This document shows, piece by piece, positions 20,156-30,417 of a stretch of 60,883 nt of DNA. The stretch's first letter is position 1. Every line of letters starts with the position of its first letter. Source of the stretch: an uncultured Pelagibacteraceae bacterium (GTDB taxonomy: Bacteria; Pseudomonadota; Alphaproteobacteria; Pelagibacterales; Pelagibacteraceae); assembly GCA_902592265.1 (NCBI GenBank), contig CACJDV010000006.1, forward strand, positions 1 to 60,883. The letters are read 5' to 3'. The translations under genes were made by a program, and so were the position numbers. A model generated the notes under the pieces. It was not told the DNA's origin, ran no database searches, and saw only the letters and a program-made list of their open reading frames with translations.

Positions 20156-20689
20156 TTATTTGTTTGTTATAATAAAATCTAACCTAATATCATATTTATT
20201 AGTTGGTATTTTTTTTACTTTTTGAAAAGAGTAAGCAAATCCAATTGTTAGAACTTTTTTTCTTTTTTTAGCTTTCTTAATATACCTATCATAAAATCCT
20301 CCACCGTAACCAATCCTGTTGTAATTTTTGTCAAACGCTACAAGAGGTACTAACAAAATATCTGGATATTTTACCATTTTTGAAATAGGTTCTGGTATTC
20401 CAAATTTATTTATAACTAAAGGATCATTTGTTGACCATTGAAAAAAGTCCATTTGTGAATTTTTTTTAATTCTTGGCAATGTAATAATAAATTTTTTCTT
20501 TTCGAATTTTTCTAAGATTTGTAAAATGTCTATTTCATAATTATATGGGTAATAGCCCCCAATTATTTTACCTAGAACCTTTTTTCTTTTTAAAATATTT
20601 AAAATTAAATCAAAATTAAAATTGAATTTTTTAATTTTTTTTTGTTTTCTAATTTTTAAAATTTTTTTTCTAATTTGAGATTTGTTCAC
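20156..20689 (-). CDS. 5-formyltetrahydrofolate cyclo-ligase
   Basis: Converts 5-formyl-THF to 5,10-methenyl-THF, returning folate to the active pool. 177 residues. The diagnostic motif GYGGGFYDRYI is at about 125-135, preceded by the conserved LLVPLVAFD. Directly downstream of zapA with a 9-nt gap, a common order in proteobacteria. The 6S RNA gene often found at this junction has no room here. Confidence 0.93.
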   Translation of the reverse strand: MNKSQIRKKILKIRKQKKIKKFNFNFDLILNILKRKKVLGKIIGGYYPYNYEIDILQILEKFEKKKFIITLPRIKKNSQMDFFQWSTNDPLVINKFGIPEPISKMVKYPDILLVPLVAFDKNYNRIGYGGGFYDRYIKKAKKRKKVLTIGFAYSFQKVKKIPTNKYDIRLDFIITNK

Positions 20690-20698
20690 AAAATTCTA

Positions 20699-21142
20699 TT
20701 AAGATATTTTATCTATACTTGCTTTTTTTACGAAATTTGAAATCTCATCTGCAGCAGCATCAATTAACTTTTCATAATGTTTTTGATTAAGCTCAATTTC
20801 ATCTTTTAATTCAATGTGATTTTTATTCAAATTTTTAATTTCTTCTTCTTTTCTATCTCTATATTCATAGACTAATGATTTTAACTCTCTAAATTTATTT
20901 GAAAGTTCTTTAAATTCTATTTTTTTCTGCTCAACTTTTTTCTTAGTTTCATAATATTCATCCATCACTTTTACTGCAGTAATCAGTAAAAGTTTATTTT
21001 CACCAATATTTCCTAAATCATTTTTTAAGTCGTTAAACTTTTGATTGATTTGTATTAATAATTCTTCGAGATGTTCTTCTTGTCCATCATCACATGACAA
21101 CAAAAACTCTTTGCCATTGAATTTTATAGTTACGTTTGCCAT
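20699..21142 (-). CDS. zapA: Cell division protein ZapA
   Basis: Z-ring associated protein that cross-links FtsZ filaments. 147 residues, somewhat long for ZapA. The N-terminal ZapA globular domain (about 1-60) contains VTIKFNGKEFLLSCDDG and the AVKVMDEY helix. The rest is a long coiled coil (about 60-135). It overlaps the upstream coiled-coil gene by 13 nt. Confidence 0.85.
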   Translation of the reverse strand: MANVTIKFNGKEFLLSCDDGQEEHLEELLIQINQKFNDLKNDLGNIGENKLLLITAVKVMDEYYETKKKVEQKKIEFKELSNKFRELKSLVYEYRDRKEEEIKNLNKNHIELKDEIELNQKHYEKLIDAAADEISNFVKKASIDKIS

Positions 21143-21453
21143 TTATCAATTTCGTCCATTAAAGTATTAGTTTCTTGATTTAATTCATCTATTTTTTCCG
21201 AAAATTCTAATCTTTTTTTTTCTTCAATTTTTTCTCTATTTTGTAGTTCCTCCAATTTTCTCGATAAATCACCATGCTCTTGCACTAAAGTTTTAAATTT
21301 TTTCTCTAATTCAGATTTTTCAATTTCTAATTGATTTTTTTGTTCTCCAAGCATTTTAATATTTTTATTTATATCTGGATCCTCTAGGTTTAAATTTTTT
21401 AGTTTTGCCAATGCGATATTAAGCTTTTTTTCTTTTTCAAGAATAGAATTCAT
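21130..21453 (-). CDS. Coiled-coil protein (DUF4164-like)
   Basis: 107-residue protein that is almost entirely heptad-repeat coiled coil, rich in Glu, Lys and Leu, without signal peptide or catalytic motif. By position (upstream of zapA, divergent from tkt, overlapping zapA by 13 nt) it corresponds to the DUF4164-type gene of other alphaproteobacteria. Partnership with ZapA is inferred from coupling and architecture only. Confidence 0.7.
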   Translation of the reverse strand: MNSILEKEKKLNIALAKLKNLNLEDPDINKNIKMLGEQKNQLEIEKSELEKKFKTLVQEHGDLSRKLEELQNREKIEEKKRLEFSEKIDELNQETNTLMDEIDKWQT

Positions 21454-21506
21454 ATATATATGTTTATATTATTAAATAGAATCTTCTAAGTCTAGACAGG
21501 ATAAAT

Positions 21507-23438
21507 TTGAGTAAATTTTATAAAGAATTAGCTAATTGTATTAGATTTCTCTCAATTGATGCTGTTCAAAAAGCAAACTCAGGTCACCCCGGAATGCCGA
21601 TGGGAATGGCAGATGTTGCTACAGTACTTTTTAAAGATTTTTTAAAATTTAATCCAAAAAATCCTAGCTGGATTAATAGAGATAGATTTGTTCTTTCTGC
21701 TGGGCATGGATCAATGTTGCTTTATTCTCTTCTTTATTTAACTGGTTACAAAAGTGTTTCTCTGAATGATATTAAAAATTTTAGACAATTAGAGTCCATA
21801 TGTGCTGGTCATCCTGAATATCATCCGAATACCGGTATTGAAACTACTACAGGTCCATTGGGACAAGGAATCTCAAACGCAGTTGGCTTTGCAATATCAG
21901 AAGAAATTTTAAAAAAACAATTAGGGAAAGGAAAGATCAATCATAAAACTTATGTTCTCGCTGGCGACGGATGCTTAATGGAAGGTATTAGTCACGAGTC
22001 ATTGAGCTTAGCTGGACATCTAAAATTAAAGAATCTTATTTTATTATTTGATAATAATTCTGTATCAATTGATGGTCCCACTAATTTAGCTGTTTCAGAT
22101 GATCATGAAAAAAGATTTAAGAGCTACGGATGGGACTTTTTAAGAGTTAATGGTCATGATTTCAGAGAAATATCTAAAGCATTAAAAAAAGCACAGAAAT
22201 CAAAAAAACCTATCGCAATTTCATGCAAAACAACAATAGGTTATGGATCTCCAAACAAAGGGGGTAAGGCTTCATCTCATGGAAGTCCATTAGGTGATGA
22301 AGAAATAAAACTGGTTAGAAAAAAACTAAAATGGAAATATGAGCCATTCAAAATTCCAACTGAATTATTAAGTGAATGGAGAAAAATTGGGGAAAAAGCT
22401 TCACAAAAAGCTCAGAAAAATAAAACAAACTTTTCAAATTTTAAAAATTTAAATTCATTTAAAAAATTAATTGAAAAAGCAAAAGTTGAGTATATTAAAA
22501 ATACTAAACCAATTGCTACAAGGAAATCTTCTGAAATATTTTTGAACATTATAGCAAAATTTCCTTACTTAATTGGTGGTTCAGCTGATTTAGCTGGATC
22601 AAATAATACTAAAACAAAAGATCATAAAATAATTAAACCAGGGAATTTTTCAGGAAATTATATTCATTATGGAGTTAGAGAGCACGCGATGTGTGGAATA
22701 ATGAATGGAATAGCCTTACACAGTAACCTAATTCCTTATGGTGGAACCTTTCTAATATTTAGTGACTATTGTAAACCCTCTATCAGACTAGCGGCAATGA
22801 TGAAACAACAAGTTATATATGTTTTTACTCATGACTCTATCGGCTTAGGTGAGGACGGCCCAACTCATCAGCCAATTGAACAATTAACAAGTTTGAGGTC
22901 TATTCCAAATTTAAATGTTTTTAGACCTTCAGATACTATTGAAACTTTTGAGTGTTGGCAGTTGGCTCTAGAAAGTAAAAATACTCCAAGTGTAATTTCA
23001 CTAACTAGACAAGGTGTCAATCCTATTAGACTTGAAAATTCTCTTAAAAATAAATCATCTTTGGGTGCTTATGAAGTTTTAAGAACTGGGGATACTATAA
23101 ATGTAACAATTTTAGCAACTGGGTCTGAAACAATTTTAGCAAGTGAAGTGGGTCATAAATTAGCCACAGATGGTATTTATTCCAAAATCATATCAATGCC
23201 TTGTCAAAAAATATTTGATAATCAATGTGAAGAATATAAAGACAAAATATTAGGCGAAACTGAACTTATTATATCCATAGAGGCCTCAGAAACGAATTAC
23301 TGGAAAAAATATACTGGTACAAATGGTTTAAATTTTGGAATTAACGATTTTGGAAAAAGTGCCCCGTATAAAAAAATTTATGACCACTTTAAATTAAATT
23401 CTGAAAGCATAGTAAAAAAAATTAAAGAAAAATTATGA
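21507..23438 (+). CDS. tkt: Transketolase
   Basis: ThDP-dependent transfer of two-carbon ketol units in the pentose phosphate pathway. 643 residues. N-terminal motif [11 protein letters not shown], the ThDP motif starting [12 protein letters not shown], and the C-terminal [15 protein letters not shown] are intact. The start is TTG at 21507 with an AGGA about six bases upstream; the next in-frame ATG would delete the conserved NSGHPG region. First gene of the tkt-gap-pgk-fba operon, divergent from the zapA block with 53 nt between. Confidence 0.97.
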   Translation: MSKFYKELANCIRFLSIDAVQKANSGHPGMPMGMADVATVLFKDFLKFNPKNPSWINRDRFVLSAGHGSMLLYSLLYLTGYKSVSLNDIKNFRQLESICAGHPEYHPNTGIETTTGPLGQGISNAVGFAISEEILKKQLGKGKINHKTYVLAGDGCLMEGISHESLSLAGHLKLKNLILLFDNNSVSIDGPTNLAVSDDHEKRFKSYGWDFLRVNGHDFREISKALKKAQKSKKPIAISCKTTIGYGSPNKGGKASSHGSPLGDEEIKLVRKKLKWKYEPFKIPTELLSEWRKIGEKASQKAQKNKTNFSNFKNLNSFKKLIEKAKVEYIKNTKPIATRKSSEIFLNIIAKFPYLIGGSADLAGSNNTKTKDHKIIKPGNFSGNYIHYGVREHAMCGIMNGIALHSNLIPYGGTFLIFSDYCKPSIRLAAMMKQQVIYVFTHDSIGLGEDGPTHQPIEQLTSLRSIPNLNVFRPSDTIETFECWQLALESKNTPSVISLTRQGVNPIRLENSLKNKSSLGAYEVLRTGDTINVTILATGSETILASEVGHKLATDGIYSKIISMPCQKIFDNQCEEYKDKILGETELIISIEASETNYWKKYTGTNGLNFGINDFGKSAPYKKIYDHFKLNSESIVKKIKEKL

Positions 23439-24433
23439 AAATAAAAATTGGTATTAATGGAATGGGAAGAATAGGAAGAATGATTCTTCGCTCTATTTTT
23501 GAAAGAAATAAAAAAATAGAAATTAAACATATTAACAATAGAACAAATTCTGAAACATGCTCAACTCTTTTAAAATATGATTCAATCCATGGAAAATTTA
23601 AAGCTGATATAAGCTATGATGAAAATAATCTTATTGTTAATAATAAAAAAATTTCTTTTGGTCAAGAAACAGATTTGAATAAAATTAATTGGAAAAAATA
23701 CGATGTTGATTATGTATTTGAATGTACTGGAAAATTTAATTCTAAAGATAAATTGCAGCCACATCTTAATAATGGAGCAAAAAAAGTGATTGTCTCAGCT
23801 CCATGTAAAGATGCAGATAAAACTATAGTCTTTGGAGTAAATGAGTCTGAATTAAATAAAAAAGATAAAATCGTATCTGCTGCATCTTGCACAACAAATT
23901 GCCTAGCACCAGTTGCTTATATTTTAAATGAAAATTTTGGAATAGAAAAAGGTTTTATGACAACCATCCATGCATTTACAAGCGATCAGAGAATTTTAGA
24001 TAATTCACATAAAGACCCTAGAAGAGCTAGATCTGCTAGTCAATCAATCGTACCAACTTCTACTGGTGCGTCAAAAGCTATAGGTAAAATAATTCCTTCA
24101 TTAAAAGGAAAGTTAGAAGGTGTTGCAATGAGAGTGCCAACCCCAAATGTTTCATTAATTGAACTTGTCTTTTGTACAAAGAGAGATTTGAGTATTGAAA
24201 AAATAAATTTAGCATTTGAGAATTTTAGTAAAAAAAATAAAATTATTGAAATCACAAAAGAAAAACTTGTTTCTGTTGATTTCAATCATAATCCTGCCTC
24301 ATCAATTATTGATGCAAGTTTAACAAATGTGGTTGGCAAAAATATGGGAAAAATCTCAGCCTGGTATGATAATGAATGGGGTTTTTCAAATAGGATGTGC
24401 GATATAGCTGAGTATCTTCATAAAATTTCCTAA
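23435..24433 (+). CDS. gap: Glyceraldehyde-3-phosphate dehydrogenase
   Basis: Interconverts glyceraldehyde-3-P and 1,3-bisphosphoglycerate. 332 residues. N-terminal NAD motif [10 protein letters not shown], catalytic cysteine in [12 protein letters not shown], and C-terminal [12 protein letters not shown] are typical. It overlaps tkt by four bases (ATGA) and pgk by one base, so the three are translationally coupled. Confidence 0.97.
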   Translation: MKIKIGINGMGRIGRMILRSIFERNKKIEIKHINNRTNSETCSTLLKYDSIHGKFKADISYDENNLIVNNKKISFGQETDLNKINWKKYDVDYVFECTGKFNSKDKLQPHLNNGAKKVIVSAPCKDADKTIVFGVNESELNKKDKIVSAASCTTNCLAPVAYILNENFGIEKGFMTTIHAFTSDQRILDNSHKDPRRARSASQSIVPTSTGASKAIGKIIPSLKGKLEGVAMRVPTPNVSLIELVFCTKRDLSIEKINLAFENFSKKNKIIEITKEKLVSVDFNHNPASSIIDASLTNVVGKNMGKISAWYDNEWGFSNRMCDIAEYLHKIS

Positions 24434-25611
24434 TGAATTATATAAAAGACCAAGAAAATCTTGATAAAAAAAAAATTTTATTAAGATTGGATTTGAATGT
24501 TCCATTGAAGAATGGATCAATTACCGATGAAACAAGAATAAATAAAATTATTCCAATCATTAATTTTTTAATTAAAGAAAAATCAAAAATTATAATAATT
24601 TCTCATGTTGGACGACCAAATGGCAAAGTGAATACCGATCTCTCACTTAAACCTATTTGTGAAAATGTAGAGAAAAAAATTAATCAAAAAATTAGATTGA
24701 TTAAAGATAATATTTTTAAATTAAAAAAAGAAGATTTGTTTAAAGATAAGAATGATCAGGTGGTTTTTTTAGAGAATATTAGATTTTATGAAGAAGAAGA
24801 AAAAAATGACACTAACTTTGCACAACATTTAGCTAAGCTTGCTGATTTATATGTAAATGATGCTTTTTCTTGCTCTCACAGAGCCCACGCTTCCGTAAGC
24901 AAAATTACCGAATTTCTCCCCTCTTTTGCGGGATTACAGTTAGCAACAGAAATTAGTGCTTTAAAAAAAGTTACGACAGAAATAAAAAAACCGATCACTT
25001 GTATTATTGGGGGATCAAAAATTTCAACAAAAATTGGAATAATCAAAAATTTAATATCTAAATTTGATAATATTATCATTGTTGGTGGAATGGCTAACAA
25101 TATTATTAAATACAAAGGGAACCAAATAGGTAAATCAATTAAAGAGGAAAATTGTGATCTAATGATCAAAGAGATTTTTGAAACTTTAAAAAGTCATTCT
25201 TGTAAAATTATTTTTCCAGAAGACGTTTTGATTGGAAAAAATTTAGATGATAAACCTCAAATAAAAGAACTAAATAATATCAAAGATGATGACATCATTT
25301 TGGATATTGGTCCTAAAACATTAGATAAGGTAAAAGGTATTATTGAAAATAGTGAAACAGTTCTTTGGAATGGACCAGCAGGTTATTTTGAAAATCCAAA
25401 TTTTGCTAATGGGAGTTATAATATTGCAAAAGCTATTACAAAAAAAAATAAAAATAATTCGATTTACTCAGTTGTAGGGGGCGGAGATACAATAGCTCTT
25501 ATCAATAAAATTCAATTAATAGAAAATTTTAACTTTGTTTCAACCGCCGGTGGAGCATTTTTAGAATATCTTGAAGGAAAAGAGTTACCTGGTATAAAAG
25601 CTTTAAACTAA
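24433..25611 (+). CDS. pgk: Phosphoglycerate kinase
   Basis: Transfers phosphate between 1,3-bisphosphoglycerate and ADP. 392 residues with the N-terminal RLDLNVPLKNG, the substrate motif SHVGRPNG, the FLENIRFYEEEEKND region, and the C-terminal nucleotide motif SVVGGGDTIAL. Third gene of the operon; one base overlaps gap, and one base separates it from fba. Confidence 0.97.
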   Translation: MNYIKDQENLDKKKILLRLDLNVPLKNGSITDETRINKIIPIINFLIKEKSKIIIISHVGRPNGKVNTDLSLKPICENVEKKINQKIRLIKDNIFKLKKEDLFKDKNDQVVFLENIRFYEEEEKNDTNFAQHLAKLADLYVNDAFSCSHRAHASVSKITEFLPSFAGLQLATEISALKKVTTEIKKPITCIIGGSKISTKIGIIKNLISKFDNIIIVGGMANNIIKYKGNQIGKSIKEENCDLMIKEIFETLKSHSCKIIFPEDVLIGKNLDDKPQIKELNNIKDDDIILDIGPKTLDKVKGIIENSETVLWNGPAGYFENPNFANGSYNIAKAITKKNKNNSIYSVVGGGDTIALINKIQLIENFNFVSTAGGAFLEYLEGKELPGIKALN

Positions 25612-25612
25612 C

Positions 25613-26620
25613 ATGTCTGAATTAAATAACATAGCACTAAAGATACTTAACAATGGAAAAGGTATTCTTGCAGCTGACGAGAGTACCGCAACCATGACTA
25701 AGAGATTAGAGTCGGTTAAAGTTCAATCAACAGCTGAAAACCGTTTATTATTTAGAGAAATATTGTTTAGTGCGTCTAGTATGACTGAATGTATCGGAGG
25801 AGTAATTTTATTCGATGAAACTATAAAACAAATAACCTCAAAAAAAAACAAAATCCCAGAATTGATTTCAGATATGGGCAGTGCCCCAGGTATTAAAGTT
25901 GATACTGGAGCAAAAGTTTTAGCTGGTTCACCAAACGAAAAAATTACTGAGGGTTTGGATGGATTAAGAGAAAGATTAAAAGAATATTATAAATTAGGAG
26001 CCAAGTTTACAAAATGGAGAGGTGTTTATAACATATCCAAAGATCATCCAAGTAAACTCTCAATACAATCTAATGCACATGCCCTGGCTAGATACTCTGC
26101 ATTAGTTCAAGAATGTAATATGGTTCCAATTGTTGAACCTGAAGTCTTAATGGATGGCGAGCATTCAGCTAAAGAGTGTTATGAAAAAACTTCTGAAGTA
26201 ATAAAAAGATGTTTTGAAGAATTAATCTTACATAAAGTTGATTTGAAAGGAATTATACTAAAGCCGAATATGATTTTGGCCGGTAATAAATGTAAAAACA
26301 AAATATCAAAAGAAGAAGTAGCAAAGTTAACTCTTAAATGTTTAAAAGACTCTGTTCCATTGGAGGTACCAGGAATAGCATTTTTATCTGGTGGTCAATC
26401 AGAAATAGAGGCAACAGAAAATTTAGATTTGATTAATAAATACAATGATACCGACTTTATAATGAGTTACTCTTATGGACGAGCTCTTCAGCAAAGCGCA
26501 TTAAAATTTTGGTCTAAGGACACAAAAAATGTTGAAGGAACTCAAAAAATTTTTAACCAAAGAGCAAAAATGAACACATTAGCTGCTCTTGGTAAATGGT
26601 CTAAAGAACTTGAGAATTAA
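25613..26620 (+). CDS. fba: Class I fructose-bisphosphate aldolase
   Basis: Schiff-base (metal-free) aldolase cleaving or forming fructose-1,6-bisphosphate. 335 residues. Eukaryote-like class I motifs are clear: GKGILAADESTATM at 14-27, VPIVEPEVLMDGEH, the Schiff-base lysine in GIILKPNMILAG, and FLSGGQSE. Use of class I rather than class II fits other SAR11 and some alphaproteobacteria. Fourth gene of the tkt-gap-pgk-fba series, suited to gluconeogenesis and pentose supply. Confidence 0.96.
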   Translation: MSELNNIALKILNNGKGILAADESTATMTKRLESVKVQSTAENRLLFREILFSASSMTECIGGVILFDETIKQITSKKNKIPELISDMGSAPGIKVDTGAKVLAGSPNEKITEGLDGLRERLKEYYKLGAKFTKWRGVYNISKDHPSKLSIQSNAHALARYSALVQECNMVPIVEPEVLMDGEHSAKECYEKTSEVIKRCFEELILHKVDLKGIILKPNMILAGNKCKNKISKEEVAKLTLKCLKDSVPLEVPGIAFLSGGQSEIEATENLDLINKYNDTDFIMSYSYGRALQQSALKFWSKDTKNVEGTQKIFNQRAKMNTLAALGKWSKELEN

Positions 26621-27224
26621 TAAAAAAAAATTCATTTATCTCATTTCACCAACAAAAATTAATAACTCTTTCTATCAAGATTTAACTAAGGTCCTTCAAC
26701 AAAAAAAAGTGAGTTTTTTTCAATTAAGACTTAAAAAAGAAACTTTTAAAAAAAAAATAATCATCGGTGAAAAAATTAAGAAAATTTGTAAAAAATTTAA
26801 AGTCAAATTTCTTGTTAATGACGATGTTTTAGTTGCCAAGAGATTAAATGCAGACGGTTGTCATTTGGGTCAAAATGATATGAATATTGTTAAAGCAAGA
26901 GAGTTAATTGGTAATAAGATAATTGGTGTTACATGTCATAACTCTATAAAATTAGCAAAAGTAGCTGTAAAAAATAGAGCTGATTACATAGCGCTTGGGG
27001 CCTTTCATCACTCAAAAACAAAAATAATAAAATTTAAAGCTCATACCGATTTAATAAGAAAAGTGAAAAAAATCACAAAAATTCCTGTTGTTGCTATAGG
27101 CGGTATTAATTTTGATAATTATAAAAAACTTTTATTGAATAAAGCAAACTTTTTAGCTATCTCAGGCTACGTTTGGAATAATAAAAAATTAAAACCATTA
27201 GAAGCAATTAAAAAAATAAAATGA
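26610..27224 (+). CDS. thiE: Thiamine phosphate synthase-like protein
   Basis: ThiE-family TIM barrel expected to couple HMP-PP and thiazole phosphate. About 204 residues from a TTG at 26610 that overlaps fba by 11 nt; an earlier TTG at 26589 would add seven residues of fba-overlapping sequence. No ATG is available. Family signs are the QLRLK strand, FLVNDDVLVAKRLNADGCHLGQ-type region, GVTCHNS, and VVAIGGI. The diphosphate loop usually reading GPxxxTxTK is ALGAFHHSKTK here. ThiE-like genes after fba also occur in other alphaproteobacteria, and some are divergent paralogues, so the exact activity is less certain. Confidence 0.8.
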   Translation: MRINKKKFIYLISPTKINNSFYQDLTKVLQQKKVSFFQLRLKKETFKKKIIIGEKIKKICKKFKVKFLVNDDVLVAKRLNADGCHLGQNDMNIVKARELIGNKIIGVTCHNSIKLAKVAVKNRADYIALGAFHHSKTKIIKFKAHTDLIRKVKKITKIPVVAIGGINFDNYKKLLLNKANFLAISGYVWNNKKLKPLEAIKKIK

Positions 27225-27781
27225 AAATAAATGCTGGAGAAATTAGAGTGGGCATGCTTTTAGAATACAAAAACGACTTATGGCAAGTGCTCAAAACACA
27301 ACATGTAAAACCTGGCAAAGGTGGGGCGTTTGCACAAGTCGAAATGAAAAGTTTGAACAAAAATACAAAATTAAATGAAAGATTCAGATCAAGTGAAACT
27401 GTGGAAAAGGCTTCCTTAGAGGAAACAAAATATAATTATTTATACGAGGATGAGAATAACTATTTTTTTATGGAACCAAAATCTTTTGAGCAAATAGAAA
27501 TTGAAAAAAAAATAATTGGAGAGAAAGGAAAATTATTAACAGAAAACTTGGAAGTTTCAGTAAACTTTTATGAGAACAAGCCAATTTCAATAGATTTACC
27601 TAATCAAGTTAGTTGTAAGATAAAAAGAACAGATGTTGCTTTAAAAGGTCAAACAGTTTCTTCATCATATAAGCCTGCAACATTAGATAACGGTCTTAGT
27701 ATACAAGTACCTCCTTTCATTGAGTCTGAAGATGAAATCATTTTAGATACACGAACTTTAGAGTATATTAAAAAAATTTAA
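27221..27781 (+). CDS. efp: Elongation factor P
   Basis: Relieves ribosome stalling at polyproline. 186 residues in three OB-like domains. The loop VKPGKGGAF places a lysine at 33, the position modified in many EF-Ps. C-terminal motif GLSIQVPPFIESEDEI is typical. Overlaps thiE by four bases and precedes suhB, the standard alphaproteobacterial efp-suhB pair. Confidence 0.96.
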   Translation: MKINAGEIRVGMLLEYKNDLWQVLKTQHVKPGKGGAFAQVEMKSLNKNTKLNERFRSSETVEKASLEETKYNYLYEDENNYFFMEPKSFEQIEIEKKIIGEKGKLLTENLEVSVNFYENKPISIDLPNQVSCKIKRTDVALKGQTVSSSYKPATLDNGLSIQVPPFIESEDEIILDTRTLEYIKKI

Positions 27782-27785
27782 TAAT

Positions 27786-28526
27786 ATGAACTCCATTTCT
27801 GCAAATTTAAATATCATGATTAAAGCTAGTGAGAAAGCTTCAAAAATTTTGATAAGAGATTTTGGAGAAATAGAAAAATTACAAGTTTCAAAAAAAAGTC
27901 AAAGAGATTTTGTTACTAATGCAGACCTAAAAGTAGAAAAAATAATCATTGAAGAGCTGGAAAAGGCAAGACCAAATTTTTCAATTATAAGTGAGGAAAG
28001 AGGACAAAAAAAAAATAAAGATTTTGAAAATAAATGGATAATTGATCCAATAGATGGAACCACCAATTTTTTACATGGAATTCCACATTTTGCGATTTCA
28101 ATTGGTCTTTCGTCGTTTAATGAAATTGTATCTGGATTAATTTTTGATCCAATAAAAGATGAGATTTTTTTTGCTGAGAAAAATAAAGGTGCTTTTTTAA
28201 ATAATCAAAGAATTAAAGTTTCAAAAAAGAGAGATATCAATGAATGTTTATTTGCGATTGGTGATAATTTTAAAAAGGAGACTGATTTTATGTATAGAAA
28301 ATCAGGTTGTGCAGCACTTGATCTAGCTTATGTTGCTGCCGGTCGATATGATGGTTATTTTCAAAAAAAACTTAATTTATGGGATATTGCAGCAGGATTA
28401 CTTTTAGTTAAAGAAGCTGGGGGAATAACAAATGATATAAATCTCAACAATCTAGAAAATATAAAAATTATAGCCTCAAACTCAAACATTAACCAAGAAT
28501 TTCAAAAAAAAGTACTTAACTTTTAA
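27786..28526 (+). CDS. suhB: Inositol monophosphatase family protein SuhB
   Basis: Mg-dependent phosphatase family; in enterobacteria SuhB also helps rRNA antitermination. 246 residues. Motifs: [10 protein letters not shown], the glutamate in [17 protein letters not shown], and [15 protein letters not shown]. Four bases follow the efp stop. Whether the key role is phosphatase or transcriptional is not visible here. Confidence 0.93.
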   Translation: MNSISANLNIMIKASEKASKILIRDFGEIEKLQVSKKSQRDFVTNADLKVEKIIIEELEKARPNFSIISEERGQKKNKDFENKWIIDPIDGTTNFLHGIPHFAISIGLSSFNEIVSGLIFDPIKDEIFFAEKNKGAFLNNQRIKVSKKRDINECLFAIGDNFKKETDFMYRKSGCAALDLAYVAAGRYDGYFQKKLNLWDIAAGLLLVKEAGGITNDINLNNLENIKIIASNSNINQEFQKKVLNF

Positions 28527-28560
28527 TTGTTTTAAAAAAATCTTTTGTTATAAGACTGTT

Positions 28561-28788
28561 ATGAAAAAAAAAATTCACCCAAACTATCATCAAATCAAAG
28601 TTGAAATGACCGATGGCACTCTTTTTGAAACTAAATCTACTTGGGGCTCAGAAGGAGATATTCTAAAACTAGAAATTGATCCAAAATCACATTCTGCTTG
28701 GACTGGTGGTAAACAAAAGTTGATGGATAAAGGAAGAATAAGTAAATTTAACAAAAAATTTCAAAATTTTAAATCAGAAAAAAAATAA
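28561..28788 (+). CDS. rpmE: 50S ribosomal protein L31
   Basis: 75-residue bL31. It begins with [18 protein letters not shown] and contains STWGSEGD and the conserved WTGGKQK. It has no cysteines, so it is the zinc-independent form typical of alphaproteobacteria. Its stop is followed immediately by the trcR start codon. Confidence 0.95.
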   Translation: MKKKIHPNYHQIKVEMTDGTLFETKSTWGSEGDILKLEIDPKSHSAWTGGKQKLMDKGRISKFNKKFQNFKSEKK

Positions 28789-29364
28789 ATGTCTAACGCA
28801 CCTTTAATGCCGATGGCAACAGCTGTGTGGCTCGTTGAAAACACTACTTTAACGTTTAAACAAATTGCCGACTTTTGCAAATTACACGAAGTAGAAGTCC
28901 AAGGTATTGCAGATGGTGAAGTTGCAAAAGGTATTAAAGCTTATAACCCAATAATGACTGGACAATTATCAAGAGAAGAAATTGATCTTTCATCAAAAGA
29001 CAAAAATAGACCTCTTCAAATTAAGAATCTAGATATTGAAATATCTAATGAAGAAAAAAAAATTAAAAAGTACGTTCCTTTATCAAAAAGACAAGATAAA
29101 CCAGACTCTGCTCTATGGTTGATAAAGCAACACAATATTCTTAAGGATTCTCAAATAGCAAAACTTGTAGGAATTACCAAAAATTCTGTTACTTCAATAA
29201 GAAATAAAAGCTATTGGAATTATAATAATTTAAGCTCAAAAGATCCGATCGCCTTAAATTTATTCACTCAAAAAGATCTTTTGGATGCGATTGCAAAAGC
29301 TGAAAGAAGAGTAAAGAGAGAGAAAAAAGAGAAAGAAAAAAATAACGTTCTTAATAAAAATTAA
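28789..29364 (+). CDS. DUF1013 / TrcR-type cell-cycle regulator
   Basis: 191-residue protein of the alphaproteobacterial DUF1013 family, annotated as cell-cycle transcriptional regulator TrcR in Caulobacter relatives. It starts with the conserved PLMPMATAVWLVENT; a helix-turn-helix-like segment appears at about 112-140 (DSQIAKLVGITKNSVTSIRN). C-terminus is strongly basic and charged. Zero spacing from rpmE suggests co-expression with ribosomal protein genes. Confidence 0.87.
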   Translation: MSNAPLMPMATAVWLVENTTLTFKQIADFCKLHEVEVQGIADGEVAKGIKAYNPIMTGQLSREEIDLSSKDKNRPLQIKNLDIEISNEEKKIKKYVPLSKRQDKPDSALWLIKQHNILKDSQIAKLVGITKNSVTSIRNKSYWNYNNLSSKDPIALNLFTQKDLLDAIAKAERRVKREKKEKEKNNVLNKN

Positions 29365-29370
29365 AAGAAT

Positions 29371-29439
29371 ATGGATAAATTTAATAGACATAAAATTATA
29401 AAGATGATAGTTACATCTTCTTTTGGAGGTATTTATTAA
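29371..29439 (+). CDS. 22-codon leader ORF ahead of rpsU
   Basis: ATG at 29371, six bases after the trcR stop, gives a 22-residue peptide (MDKFNRHKIIK then MIVTSSFGGIY) ending with TAA at 29437-29439. The frame runs through the rpsU Shine-Dalgarno and its stop overlaps the proposed AUU start of rpsU by one base. No homologue is recognised. It may be a chance frame, or a coupling leader controlling rpsU. Confidence 0.3.
   Translation: MDKFNRHKIIKMIVTSSFGGIY
29425..29429 (+). promoter_or_regulatory. Shine-Dalgarno GGAGG deciding the rpsU start
   Basis: A perfect GGAGG, rare in this window, followed by a five-base spacer and then ATT at 29435. Spacing fits initiation at that ATT and not at the upstream TTG (29423), which would overlap the site itself. 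Confidence 0.65.
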
Positions 29440-29629
29440 GATCGAAGTAAAAGATAATAATGTTGAACAAGCTTTAAGAGTTTTAAAAAGGAAACTCCAA
29501 AGAGACGGTTTTTTTAAAATAATTAAGCTAAAAAATACTTATGAAAAACCATCCGAAAAAAAGAAAAGAATACTGCAAGAGAATATCAAAAGAGTAAAAA
29601 AATTAAACAAGCTTAAAAATAGAATTTAA
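29435..29629 (+). CDS. rpsU: 30S ribosomal protein S21, probable AUU start
   Basis: Small-subunit protein bS21 near the anti-Shine-Dalgarno region. No ATG or GTG start is available. Conserved S21 sequence begins KIEVKDNNVEQALRVLKRKL, preceded by ATT at 29435, five bases after a perfect GGAGG (64 aa). A TTG at 29423 in the same frame would add four residues (68 aa) but lies at the SD and has none of its own. AUU starts are known for infC, where they give IF3 feedback. The initiator tRNA gene follows 5 nt downstream. Confidence 0.85.
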   Translation: MKIEVKDNNVEQALRVLKRKLQRDGFFKIIKLKNTYEKPSEKKKRILQENIKRVKKLNKLKNRI

Positions 29630-29634
29630 ATTAT

Positions 29635-29711
<77 letters not shown>

Positions 29712-29712
29712 A

Positions 29713-30411
29713 TCAAATTTTAAATTTAGATTTATTGCTATCAATTAAAAAAGCTCTAACCGTTTCCAATGTTAGCTGATTAAATGATTTTCCAAACTTT
29801 AGAATTTTTTCAATAATTGCTGGTGGAATAGTAATGATATGACAACCTAGTTGTTTTGCTTGAATATAATTATATGGCTCTCTGACACTTGCCCACAATA
29901 TTTCGACATTCTTATAATTTTTTGCCAATTTAATACTTTTTTTAAATTCAGGCACAGGATCTTTACCTGTATCACCAGCTCTTCCAGCAAAAATAGATAT
30001 TATTACTTTGGATTTTCTATTTATAACTTTCAAAATTTTTTTTGTTTGACTAGATGTATAAACTGCCGTTATGTTTAGTTTAATATTTTGACTATTTAAT
30101 TCTTTAATTGTTCTTCCACTAAATTTATTTTTTGAATTTACCACTGGAACTTTTACATAAACATTTTTTCCCCATTCACTAATCTTTTTTCCTTGTTTTA
30201 CCATTGACTTATGATCGTCAGCAAAAACCTCAAGAGAAATTGGTTTTTTATTACAGACCTTAAGTAATTGTTTTGAATATAAATTGTAATTTTTAGCACC
30301 TGCTTTTCTCATCAGGCTTGGGTTTGTTGTAAAACCTTTGACAATCTTTTTTTTATTAAATTTTTTTATTATTTTTAAGTCTGCAATATCACAAAAAATT
30401 TTGGTATTCAT
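29713..30411 (-). CDS. tal: Transaldolase (TalC/F6P aldolase-like)
   Basis: Transfers dihydroxyacetone units in the non-oxidative pentose phosphate pathway. 232 residues, the short TalC-type barrel. The N-terminal TTNPS motif, Schiff-base lysine K87 in YVKVPVV, and NITAVYTSSQ are visible. Some members of this short family are fructose-6-phosphate aldolases; transaldolase is favoured given tkt in the same region. Last gene of the minus-strand series from 5S rRNA; 6 nt from pntB. Confidence 0.88.
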   Translation of the reverse strand: MNTKIFCDIADLKIIKKFNKKKIVKGFTTNPSLMRKAGAKNYNLYSKQLLKVCNKKPISLEVFADDHKSMVKQGKKISEWGKNVYVKVPVVNSKNKFSGRTIKELNSQNIKLNITAVYTSSQTKKILKVINRKSKVIISIFAGRAGDTGKDPVPEFKKSIKLAKNYKNVEILWASVREPYNYIQAKQLGCHIITIPPAIIEKILKFGKSFNQLTLETVRAFLIDSNKSKFKI

Positions 30412-30417
30412 GCTAAC

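Noticed and set aside
20689-20699. Possible 6S RNA between zapA and the cyclo-ligase
   Set aside because: The usual location in other proteobacteria, but only 9 nt separate the genes here.
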